From: Hyphomicrobiales bacterium
GTDB taxonomy: Bacteria > Pseudomonadota > Alphaproteobacteria > Rhizobiales > Xanthobacteraceae
Assembly (NCBI GenBank): GCA_009377755.1
Contig: WHTM01000005.1
Coordinates: 62,001-126,000 of the forward strand
Length of the DNA: 64,000 nucleotides
Direction of reading: 5' to 3'
Shown here: positions 35,891-43,653 of the stretch, piece after piece
Numbering within the stretch: position 1 is the stretch's first letter
Layout: each line of letters begins with the position of its first letter
Translations under genes and position numbers: made by a program
The notes under the pieces: generated by a model
The model's database searches: none
What the model saw: the letters and a program-made list of their open reading frames with translations, nothing else
What the model was told of the DNA's origin: nothing

Positions 35891-36748
35891 ATGCCACACC
35901 GCAACAAGATCGTGTTCCAGGGCGAGCCCGGGGCGAATTCCCACATCGCCAGCAACCAGGCCTATCCGCGCTTCGAGCCGGTGCCGTGCCCGACCTTCGA
36001 GGACGCGCTCAACGCGGTCGCCTCCGGCAAGGCCGAGCTTGGGATGATCCCGATCGAAAACTCGGTCGCCGGACGCGTCGCCGACATCCATCATCTGATG
36101 CCGATCTCGGGCCTGCACATCGTCGCCGAATGGTTCCTGCCGATTCGCAACCAACTCATTGCGCCGAAGGGAGCCACGCTCAAGGACCTCAAGACCGTCG
36201 AGAGCCACGTGATGGCGCTTGGCCAGTGCCGCAAGTTCCTGCGCAAGCTCGGCGTGAAGCAGATTGTCGTCGCCGACACCGCCGGCGCGGCGCGCGCGGT
36301 GGGGGAGCGCGGCGACAAGACCTGCGGCGCGATTGCCTCACGGCTGGCTGCGGAAATCTACGGGCTTAACATCCTCGCCGAGGACGTCGAGGACGAAAAG
36401 CACTCGACCACGCGCTTCATCGTGCTGTCGCGCGACAAGACATGGGCAGCGCGCGGGAAGAAGCCGGTGATCACCACCTTCGTGTTCCAGGTGCGCAACA
36501 TTCCGGCGGCGCTTTACAAGGCCATGGGCGGCTTTGCAACCAACGGCGTCAACATGACCAAGCTGGAAAGCTACATGATCGAGGGCAACTTCTTCGCGAC
36601 GCAATTCTACGCCGACGTGGAAGGGCACCCCGACGATCCGCATCTCAAGCTGGCGCTGGAGGAGCTCGCGTTCTTCTCGAGCCACCTGACGATTCTCGGC
36701 GTCTATCCGGCGCACGAATTCCGCGCCACGTTCGGGGAGAAGAAGTGA
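35891..36748 (+). CDS. pheA: Prephenate dehydratase
   Basis: This 285-aa monofunctional enzyme converts prephenate to phenylpyruvate in phenylalanine synthesis. The N-terminal catalytic domain starts IVFQGEPGANSHIAS and holds the conserved Thr-Arg-Phe (STTRFIVL, about residue 177). The C-terminal ACT domain (VFQVRNIPAALYKAMGGFAT, then TKLESYMI) is the phenylalanine feedback site. No chorismate mutase domain is fused. Its stop overlaps the GTG start of the acetyltransferase. Confidence 0.94.
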   Translation: MPHRNKIVFQGEPGANSHIASNQAYPRFEPVPCPTFEDALNAVASGKAELGMIPIENSVAGRVADIHHLMPISGLHIVAEWFLPIRNQLIAPKGATLKDLKTVESHVMALGQCRKFLRKLGVKQIVVADTAGAARAVGERGDKTCGAIASRLAAEIYGLNILAEDVEDEKHSTTRFIVLSRDKTWAARGKKPVITTFVFQVRNIPAALYKAMGGFATNGVNMTKLESYMIEGNFFATQFYADVEGHPDDPHLKLALEELAFFSSHLTILGVYPAHEFRATFGEKK

Positions 36749-37221
36749 GCGACGTCGTCATCCGCCCTGCCACGACGGCTAATGTCGAGCGCATTGCTAT
36801 CATTCATGTCCAAGCTTGGCGCGAGACTTACCGCGGCTTGCTGCCCGATGCGATGCTAGCGCGTCTGTCGATCGAGCAACGCATGCGCGCATGGTCTGAC
36901 ATAGAGCGCGCGCCCGCGATCATCGTGGCGGAAGAAGGCGGAGTGGTCGTCGGGTTCGGGTCGGCCAGCATGGCCCGCGACCCGCTGCTCGGGACCGACG
37001 GCGAAGTGACGTCGATCTATCTGCTCGACCAGCACAAACGGCACGGTATCGGCCGACGTTTTTTCGCTCATCTGCTCACTCAGCTTGCCGAGCGCGGCTG
37101 CACGTCGGCCGGCCTGTGGGTGCTCGATACCAACATGGGCGCGCGCCGGTTCTACGAGGCCATAGGTGGCCGGACCGGGCCGATCAGGCTCGATGAGCGC
37201 CAGGACGTTGCACTGAATTAA
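36745..37221 (+). CDS. GNAT family N-acetyltransferase
   Basis: This 158-aa cytosolic enzyme transfers an acetyl group from acetyl-CoA to an amine. The CoA-binding loop is HKRHGIGRRFFAHL (about residues 96-109), after the conserved strand TSIYLLDQ, and the C-terminal half has NMGARRFYEAIGG. Translation starts at GTG 36745 within GTGA, coupled to pheA; the longer frame upstream is noise in the pheA antiphase. The acceptor substrate is unknown. Confidence 0.85.
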   Translation: MSDVVIRPATTANVERIAIIHVQAWRETYRGLLPDAMLARLSIEQRMRAWSDIERAPAIIVAEEGGVVVGFGSASMARDPLLGTDGEVTSIYLLDQHKRHGIGRRFFAHLLTQLAERGCTSAGLWVLDTNMGARRFYEAIGGRTGPIRLDERQDVALN

Positions 37222-37276
37222 GTCGCGTATGTGTGGGATGAGATCGGAAGGGCGGTCGGCCAGAACTTATCCCGAG

Positions 37277-37398
37277 CTGTCATGCCCCCGCGCAGGCGGG
37301 GCATCCAGTAACCACTTGCAATGCAATCGGGCACGGCCTTACGTCACGTTCGACGTCGGTGGTTACTGGGTCGCCCGCTTTCGCGGGCGATGACGACA
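37277..37398. repeat. Dispersed palindromic repeat, family B copy 1
   Basis: Contains CCCGCGCAGGCGGGGCATCC, AGTAACC and the complementary GGTTACTGGGTCGCCCGC, then TTTCGCGGGCGATGAC, with TGTCAT and ATGACGACA at the outer ends. It lies 29 bases downstream of the phosphohexomutase stop, and copy 2 lies just upstream of the same gene. Confidence 0.82.
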
Positions 37399-37426
37399 GA
37401 GGGTGGACTGGAACTCAGAAATCCAA

Positions 37427-38926
37427 TCAAATCGTCTGATTGTATTCGCCGACTTCCGGGTGCGTGCGCAGCACGGCGTCGACCGCCTTGAACATCTCGC
37501 GCATGCGCGCCTCCGACGCCGGGCTTTCCACCACCACTACCAGCTCCGGCTTATTCGACGAGGCGCGCACCAGGCCCCAAGTGCCGTCCTCGACCGTGAC
37601 GCGCACACCGTTGACGGTGACGAGATCGCGGATCGGCTGCCCGGCGACCTTGTCGCCCTTGGCCTTCGCCGCCTCGAAGTGCTTCACCACCGCGTCGACC
37701 ACGGCGTATTTCCTCTCGTCGTCGCAATGCGGTGCCATGGTCGGCGAGCCCCAGGTCTTCGGCAGCGCGTTCTTCAGGTCCGCCATGCTCTTGTCCGGGT
37801 TGCGGTCAAGCATGTCGCAGACGGCGATCGCGAAGATCAGTCCGTCGTCATATCCGCGGCCGAGCGGCTTGTTGAAGAAGAAGTGGCCTGACTTCTCGAA
37901 GCCGGCGACGGCACCGATCTCGTTGACGCGGCGCTTCATATAGGAATGGCCGGTCTTCCAATAGTCGGTCTTGGCGCCGTTCTTCCGCAGCACCGGGTCG
38001 GTCATGAACAGGCCGGTCGACTTGACGTCGACGACGAAGGTCGCGCCGGAAATGTTGGCGGAGATGTCGCGTGCCAGCATGGCGCCGACCTTGTCGGCGA
38101 AGATTTCCTCACCCTCGTTGTCGACCACGCCGCAGCGGTCGCCGTCGCCGTCGAAGCCGAGCGCGACGTCGGCCTTGGTGCGGAGCACCTCGTCGCGCAT
38201 GGCGTGCAGCATCGTCATGTCTTCCGGGTTGGGATTGTAGCGCGGGAAGGTGTGGTCGAGTTCGCAGTCGAGCGCCACCACCTCGCAGCCGATCGCCTCC
38301 AGCACCCGCGGTGCGAACGCGCCCGCCGTGCCGTTGCCGCAGGCGCAGACGACCTTGAGCTTGCGCTTGAGCTTCGGCCGGTTGGTGAGATCGGCGATGT
38401 AGCGCTCGGGGAAATTCTCGACGAACACATAGGAGCCGCCGCCGCGCAGGTCGAACCTCGCATCGAGGACGATCTCCTTGAGCTGGGTCATCTCGTCCGG
38501 CCCGAAGGTGAGCGGCCGGTCGGCGCCCATCTTCACGCCGGTCCAGCCGTTGTCGTTGTGCGAGGCGGTGACCATGGCAACGCTCGGCACGTCGAGATCG
38601 AACTGCGCGAAATAGGCCATCGGCGACAGCGCCAGCCCGATGTCGTGCACCCGGCAGCCGGCCGCCATCAGGCCGGAGACCAGCGCCATCTTCACGGACG
38701 CCGAGTAGGCGCGGAAATCGTGCCCGACGACGATCTCCGGCCGCACCCCGCGCGCATGGATCAGGGTGCCGAGCCCCATCCCCAGCGCCTGCAAACCCAT
38801 CAGGTTGATCTCTTTCTCCAGCAGCCAGCGCGCGTCGTATTCACGGAAGCCGGTTGGCTTCACCATCGGCTCGGACTCGTAGGCATAGGTGTTGGGGACG
38901 AGCGCGGGTTTGGGCTTGGGGAACAT
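37427..38926 (-). CDS. Phosphomannomutase/phosphoglucomutase
   Basis: This 499-aa phosphohexomutase interconverts hexose 1- and 6-phosphates for polysaccharide and lipopolysaccharide synthesis. The phosphoserine loop is TASHN (Ser122), the Mg loop DGDGD (residues 259-263), the sugar loop EKSGH, and the phosphate loop RASSNKPEL near the C-terminus; all are intact, and the four domains are in the usual order. The start at 38926 is preceded by a palindromic repeat only 14 bases away, and a related repeat follows its stop. Whether mannose or glucose is preferred cannot be told. Confidence 0.92.
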   Translation of the reverse strand: MFPKPKPALVPNTYAYESEPMVKPTGFREYDARWLLEKEINLMGLQALGMGLGTLIHARGVRPEIVVGHDFRAYSASVKMALVSGLMAAGCRVHDIGLALSPMAYFAQFDLDVPSVAMVTASHNDNGWTGVKMGADRPLTFGPDEMTQLKEIVLDARFDLRGGGSYVFVENFPERYIADLTNRPKLKRKLKVVCACGNGTAGAFAPRVLEAIGCEVVALDCELDHTFPRYNPNPEDMTMLHAMRDEVLRTKADVALGFDGDGDRCGVVDNEGEEIFADKVGAMLARDISANISGATFVVDVKSTGLFMTDPVLRKNGAKTDYWKTGHSYMKRRVNEIGAVAGFEKSGHFFFNKPLGRGYDDGLIFAIAVCDMLDRNPDKSMADLKNALPKTWGSPTMAPHCDDERKYAVVDAVVKHFEAAKAKGDKVAGQPIRDLVTVNGVRVTVEDGTWGLVRASSNKPELVVVVESPASEARMREMFKAVDAVLRTHPEVGEYNQTI

Positions 38927-38939
38927 TCGGACTCCGAGG

Positions 38940-39049
38940 CTGTCATCGTAGCGGACGATCCAGTAACCACCGGCCTGCGCGCGAGACTCTGCCGTACGCC
39001 ACGCGACCGCCATTGGTTACTGGATTGCCCGCTTTCGCGGGCAATGACA
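38940..39049. repeat. Dispersed palindromic repeat, family B copy 2
   Basis: The pattern is CTGTCATCGTAGCGGACG, ATCCAGTAACCACC and then GGTTACTGGATTGCCCGC, TTTCGCGGGCAATGACAA, clearly related to the copy at 37277. Because it begins 14 bases upstream of the mutase ATG, any mutase promoter lies inside or beyond it. Confidence 0.82.
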
Positions 39050-39075
39050 ACCACGAAGAATGTGCTTCGTTGCGC

Positions 39076-39618
39076 CTACTGCTCCAGCACCAGCTTGCCG
39101 CGGGCGTATTCGAAGCGGCGCAGGCGGGAGAGGAAGGACAGGCCGAGGAGGTTCTCGCTCAGCGCCTCGTCGGGCAGCACGAGCGCCGGCACATCCCGCA
39201 CCGTGATACCGTCGACCTCGACCGCGCTGAGCTGCGCCGGGGCCGCCTTGATCGAACCGTTCGCGGTTTTGACCGTAGCGGTGTGTTCGCTGCGTGCCGG
39301 ACGGATGCCGAGACGCGCCGCATCCTTGGCGGTGAGCGCGATCACCGACGCGCCGGTGTCGACCATGAAGTCGAGGCGGCGGCCGTCGACCCTGGCCTCG
39401 ACTCGGAAATGGCCCTGCCGGTCAGGCACGATCACGACGCTGCGCGAGGAATATGTCGCGGGCGCCGCGTGGACCGGCGGCGCATCCGCTTTCATCGCGA
39501 CCGCCGCGGACTCGGGCTTCATCGCGCGGACATGCTCGATGAGTTTTGGGGTGGCGACGGCGGCGACAAGCGCCAAGGCGGCAAAGGTGAGGATCGAGCG
39601 CATGCGCCATCGAAGCAT
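39076..39618 (-). CDS. Retropepsin-like aspartic protease (clan AA)
   Basis: This 180-aa protein has an N-terminal membrane anchor (residues 8-23, SILTFAALALVAAVAT) and a single retropepsin fold with catalytic DTGAS (Asp87). It matches the bacterial TIGR02281-type family found in alphaproteobacteria, which is thought to dimerise like viral proteases, with the active site in the periplasm. The Gly-Leu near the C-terminus (ENLLGLSFLSRL) is the second family motif. The target protein is unknown. A start at 39603 is possible. It is followed by hrpB in the same direction. Confidence 0.86.
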   Translation of the reverse strand: MLRWRMRSILTFAALALVAAVATPKLIEHVRAMKPESAAVAMKADAPPVHAAPATYSSRSVVIVPDRQGHFRVEARVDGRRLDFMVDTGASVIALTAKDAARLGIRPARSEHTATVKTANGSIKAAPAQLSAVEVDGITVRDVPALVLPDEALSENLLGLSFLSRLRRFEYARGKLVLEQ

Positions 39619-39698
39619 GTCCGGGCAAACGGTCGGCTAACGGAGGTCGCGGAATGCCGGATAGGGTGAACGCGGACTGAGGAGAATCGCTAAAATTG

Positions 39699-42275
39699 TC
39701 AGCGACGCCGCGGCGCCACCGGCGCGGCGTTGAGCGGATCGTCCGGCCAGGGATGCTTCGGATAGCGCCCACGCATCTCGGTGCGCACGGCCGCGTAGGA
39801 ACCGCGCCAAAAGCCGGGCAGGTCGCGCGTGACCTGCACCGGCCGCTGCGCCGGGGAGAGTAGCGCGATCACCAGTGGAACCCGCCCGCCCGCAATGGCC
39901 GGATGCTGCGCGAGGCCGAACAATTCCTGCACGCGGGCCGAAATCGTCGGTCCGGCCTCCGCGTCGTAATCGATCGGCACCGCCCTGCCGGAGGGGATCG
40001 TGACATGGGTCGGTGCCTCGGCATCGAGCCGCCGACGCAGCGGCCACGGCAGCAGGCCGTGCAGCGCGGTGCCCAGCTCGTCGGCGGTCAGTTGCGCGAG
40101 CGCGGTCTTGCCGTCGACCGCCGGCACCAGCCAATCGGCGGCGGCTTCCGCCAATGCGGCATCGGACATGTCCGGCCATTCGCTGCCTTCAGCATTGCGC
40201 AGGAACATCACCCGGCCGCGCCATTGCCACAACGCCTTCGACCACGGGAGGCGGTCGAGGCCGAGACGGAGGATGCCTCCTGCCAGAATCCGGGCCGCCT
40301 CGGGCCCCGCCTCCACCGGCACCGCCTGCTCGGCGAGCGCGATGGCGCCGAGCCGGCGGCTGCGCCGACCGCGCAGGCTGGCGCTAGCGGGATCGAAGGC
40401 GACCTCGTCGCGCCCCTCGATGCGGCCGGCGAACCGCGCCTCGATTTCCGCTTGCGCGATCGGCGAAGCCAGTACGATGCGGCTGTCGGCGGCACGGCCG
40501 GTCAGCTCCGCGACCACCAAATACGGCTCGCGCGCCAGCGGCGCGGCCGGATCGACGCTGCCGCCACGGCCGTTCGCCAGCAGGAAGGCCCCGGTGCCGC
40601 CGTCGCGGCTGCGGGCGATGCGGTCGGGGTAGGCGAGCGCGAGGATGGCCCCTGCACCCTCTCCATACGGGCGGTGCGCTCCCTCCCCCCTTGCGGGGGA
40701 GGGTTGGGGTGGGGGGTGCGGCTTGCGCGCAAGGCTACCCCCCTCCGGACCATCGCGGATTTCATCCGCGACGGTCGACCTCCCCCTCAAGGGGGGAGGT
40801 GAAGACAGAGAGGTCCACCTACCCGCCATGCGCTTCACCTCCATGGCGCGCGGCGAACGGTCTCGGTGCAAGGCGTCGAGCCGGTGCCGCAGATCGACGT
40901 CGTCGCCGCCGAGTCCGCGCTCTGTAAGCAGCACCGCGATCTCGGCCGCAAGCCGCCCATGACCCTCCCGCCCCGCATCGACGATCATGCGCCCGAGCCG
41001 GGGCGGCAACGGCAGCCGGCGCAGCGTCCGCCCCTCGTCAGTGATCCGCCCGTCGGCGTCGACGGCGCCAAGCTCCGCGAGCAGGCCCCGCGCCTCGGCC
41101 AATGCGGCGGCCGGCGGCGGATCGAGAAAGGCAAGCATCGCCGGATCGGTGACGCCCCATTCGGCAAGATCGAGCACAAAGCCGGACAGGTCGGCGGCGA
41201 GGATTTCCGGCTGCGTGTAGGCGGCAAGGGACGCCGTCTGCGGCTCGTCCCACAGCCGGTAGCAGACGCCCGGTTCGAGCCGGCCCGCGCGACCACGCCT
41301 TTGGTCCGCCGCCGCGCGCGAGACCCGCACGGTCTCCAGGCGCGTCAGCGCGACATCCGGCTCGTAACGCGGGACCCGCGCGAGGCCGGAGTCGACGACG
41401 ATGCGCACGCCCTCGATGGTCAGCGACGTCTCCGCGATCGACGTCGCCAGCACCGCCTTGCGCCGTCCGGAGGGTGCCGGCGCGATGGCGCGGTCCTGCG
41501 CATCGGCGTCGAGCGCACCGAACAGCGGCACGATATCGACGGCCGGATCGTCGACGCGCTCGCGCAGCAGGGATTCCGTCCGCCGGATTTCCGCGGCGCC
41601 GGGCAAAAATACCAGTGCCGAACCGGCCTCGGAGCGTAAGGCCCGCGCCGCTGCCTCCGCCACCTGCCGCTCGATCGGCACGCGGCCATCGCGCCCGAGA
41701 TACCGCGTCTCCACCGGAAAGCTACGGCCCTCGCTGGCGATCACCGGTGCGTCGCCGAGCAGCGCGGCGATGCGCGCGGCATCGAGCGTCGCCGACATGA
41801 CGAGGAGACGCAGATCGGGACGAAGCCCCTGCTGCGCGTCGCGCGCCAGGGCGAGGCCGAGATCGGCATCGAGCGAGCGCTCATGGAATTCGTCGAACAG
41901 AACCGCCGCGACGCCGTCGAGGCCCGGGTCGTCGAGGATCAGCCGGGTGAACACGCCTTCGGTCACCACCTCGATGCGCGTCCTGGCTGAGCGCTTCGAG
42001 CCGAAGCGCACGCGCAGGCCGACCGTGTCGCCGACCGCCTCGCCGAGCGTCGCCGCCATGCGCGCAGCCGCGGCGCGCGCCGCGATCCGGCGCGGCTCCA
42101 GCACCAGGATGCGGCGGCCCGTCGTCCACGGCGCGTCCGCCAGCATCAGCGGCACCCGCGTGGTCTTGCCGGCACCGGGCGGCGCCACCAGGACCGCGGT
42201 GCTGTGCGCCGCGAGCGAAGCCGTCAGTTCCGGCAGCGCGGTGTCGATGGGGAGGGGGGTGTCGAAGACGGGCAT
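39699..42275 (-). CDS. hrpB: ATP-dependent helicase HrpB with repeat-derived insert
   Basis: This 858-aa DExH-box helicase has Walker A PPGAGKTTRVPL, the DEFH box (VLFDEFHERSLDADLG), motif III (MSATLDAARI) and motif VI (QRRGRAGRLEPG). The C-terminal HrpB domain, from about residue 540, is also present. It is probably cytosolic and acts on RNA or nucleoprotein; its role is poorly known. Residues about 489-540 (SLSSPPPLRGRSTVADEI to PSPARGEGAHRPYGEG) derive from a palindromic DNA repeat and lie between the helicase core and the C-terminal domain; the typical family length is about 810-820 aa. Confidence 0.9.
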   Translation of the reverse strand: MPVFDTPLPIDTALPELTASLAAHSTAVLVAPPGAGKTTRVPLMLADAPWTTGRRILVLEPRRIAARAAAARMAATLGEAVGDTVGLRVRFGSKRSARTRIEVVTEGVFTRLILDDPGLDGVAAVLFDEFHERSLDADLGLALARDAQQGLRPDLRLLVMSATLDAARIAALLGDAPVIASEGRSFPVETRYLGRDGRVPIERQVAEAAARALRSEAGSALVFLPGAAEIRRTESLLRERVDDPAVDIVPLFGALDADAQDRAIAPAPSGRRKAVLATSIAETSLTIEGVRIVVDSGLARVPRYEPDVALTRLETVRVSRAAADQRRGRAGRLEPGVCYRLWDEPQTASLAAYTQPEILAADLSGFVLDLAEWGVTDPAMLAFLDPPPAAALAEARGLLAELGAVDADGRITDEGRTLRRLPLPPRLGRMIVDAGREGHGRLAAEIAVLLTERGLGGDDVDLRHRLDALHRDRSPRAMEVKRMAGRWTSLSSPPPLRGRSTVADEIRDGPEGGSLARKPHPPPQPSPARGEGAHRPYGEGAGAILALAYPDRIARSRDGGTGAFLLANGRGGSVDPAAPLAREPYLVVAELTGRAADSRIVLASPIAQAEIEARFAGRIEGRDEVAFDPASASLRGRRSRRLGAIALAEQAVPVEAGPEAARILAGGILRLGLDRLPWSKALWQWRGRVMFLRNAEGSEWPDMSDAALAEAAADWLVPAVDGKTALAQLTADELGTALHGLLPWPLRRRLDAEAPTHVTIPSGRAVPIDYDAEAGPTISARVQELFGLAQHPAIAGGRVPLVIALLSPAQRPVQVTRDLPGFWRGSYAAVRTEMRGRYPKHPWPDDPLNAAPVAPRRR
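40651..40805. repeat. CCCTCCCCC-type palindromic repeat (family F) inside hrpB
   Basis: It contains CTCCCTCCCCCCTTGCGGGG, GAGGGTTGGGGTGGGGGGTGC and, after about 60 bases, GACCTCCCCCTCAAGGGGGG with AGGTG. It is open in the hrpB frame through its full length and encodes Pro-, Gly-, Arg-rich sequence. Confidence 0.85.
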
Positions 42276-42358
42276 CGGGCGGGGACGTCGTTAACCGTCA
42301 CTTAAAGTGGCATGGCCGCGCATCTGGAGTCTGCAATCGAAGTAAGCATGTTTGCACC

Positions 42359-43453
42359 TTGTCCCCGTATGCTTCCGCCGCATTCGGGACGGAACGAGAG
42401 TTGCCAGCATTGTCCACGACCTTCACCCCACCTCCCGCCCGCGTCGACTGGGTCGACACCGCGAAGGGCTTCTGTATCGTGATGGTGGTGATGATGCATT
42501 CGACGCTTGGCGTCGAGGCCGCGGCCGAGCGCGTCGGCTGGATGCACGTGCTGGTCGAATTCGCCAAGCCGTTCCGCATGCCGGACTTCTTTCTGATCTC
42601 GGGCCTGTTCCTGGCCCGCGTGATCGACCGCGACTGGCGCACCTATGCGGACCGCAAGGTCGTGCACTTCGCCTATTTCTATGCTCTGTGGGTGACCATC
42701 CAGTTCGCGTTCAAGGCGCCGGGGATCGCGGCGGACGCCGGCATCGCAGAGGTCGTGCGGCAGTTCGCGCTCGCCGCGATCGAACCGTTCGGCACGCTGT
42801 GGTTCATCTACCTGCTGCCGATCTTCTTCGTCGTCGCCAAGGTCGCGCGAACGTGGCGCATCCATCCGGCGATCGTCTGGCTGATCGCGGCTGGGCTCGA
42901 AATCGCGCCGATCCATACCGGCTGGACGATGCCTGACGAGTTCGCGGCGCGCTTCGTCTATTTCTATACCGGCTACGTAATGGCGCCGCTAATCTTCCGG
43001 CTGGCGGCGAAGGCGCAGGAGAAACCGGGGAGAACCTGGGTATGGCTTGTGCTGTGGGCGATGGCCAACGGCATCCTCGTCTTGCGGGGCGTTGCCGGGC
43101 TACCGTTCGTTTCGCTGGCGCTCGGCCTGATCGGGGCCGTGGCGGTGGTGCGCGTCTCCGCGCTCCTCGCGCAGCGCTCGTTCTGGGCGCCGCTGCGGTA
43201 CTGCGGCGAGCACTCGATCGTCATCTATCTCGCCTTCTTCCTGTTCATGGCGGCGAGCCGCACCGTGCTCATCAAGTCCGGGCTGATTGCCGACGTCGGA
43301 ACGATGTCGCTGATCGTCACCGCGGCCGGCGTGATCGGACCGCTCATGCTGTTCTGGCTGGTGCGCGGCACCTGGTTCCGCTTCCTGTTCGAGCGGCCTG
43401 CGATGTTCTGGCTGACGCCGAAGAAACGGGACGCGCTACAGCCGGCGGAGTGA
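42359..43453 (+). CDS. Membrane acyltransferase family 3 protein
   Basis: This protein of up to 364 aa has about ten transmembrane helices. It starts with VDWVDTAKGFCIVMVVMMHS, the acyltransferase-3 N-terminus with the catalytic-type His, and continues with RMPDFFLISGLFLAR, a conserved signature. Members transfer acyl groups onto polysaccharide or lipid at the inner membrane; the substrate here is unknown. No ATG is available: TTG codons at 42359, 42401 and 42410 are candidates, and 42401 or 42410 fit the upstream purine-rich stretch better. The gene is divergent from hrpB. Confidence 0.82.
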   Translation: MSPYASAAFGTERELPALSTTFTPPPARVDWVDTAKGFCIVMVVMMHSTLGVEAAAERVGWMHVLVEFAKPFRMPDFFLISGLFLARVIDRDWRTYADRKVVHFAYFYALWVTIQFAFKAPGIAADAGIAEVVRQFALAAIEPFGTLWFIYLLPIFFVVAKVARTWRIHPAIVWLIAAGLEIAPIHTGWTMPDEFAARFVYFYTGYVMAPLIFRLAAKAQEKPGRTWVWLVLWAMANGILVLRGVAGLPFVSLALGLIGAVAVVRVSALLAQRSFWAPLRYCGEHSIVIYLAFFLFMAASRTVLIKSGLIADVGTMSLIVTAAGVIGPLMLFWLVRGTWFRFLFERPAMFWLTPKKRDALQPAE

Positions 43454-43466
43454 CGCACCCTCTTCG

Positions 43467-43600
43467 CTGTCGTCCCGGCCGACCCCGGCCATGAGCCGGG
43501 GGAGAGCCGGGACCCATATACCCCAGCGCTCATTGTTGATCGCAGATGCAGGGATACATGGGTCCCGGCTCTCGTGCTTCGCACTCGGCCGGGATGACAG
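43467..43600. repeat. Dispersed palindromic repeat, family A copy 2
   Basis: Outer arms CTGTCGTCCCGGCC and GGCCGGGATGACAG differ at one base; inner arms are GAGCCGGGACCCATATA and TACATGGGTCCCGGCTC. It lies between the acyltransferase and polA, and family A copy 1 lies at 4556-4673. An open frame from 43546 reads through it into polA but is not the true start. Confidence 0.85.
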
Positions 43601-43653
43601 TGGATAGGTTCATTGCTAAGGGAGAGACTCGATCGCCCACATTCGGGTCTTCC

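Noticed and set aside
43546-43653. A longer N-terminus for PolA starting in the upstream repeat
   Set aside because: The extra residues come from family A repeat DNA; the nuclease domain starts normally after ATG 43654.
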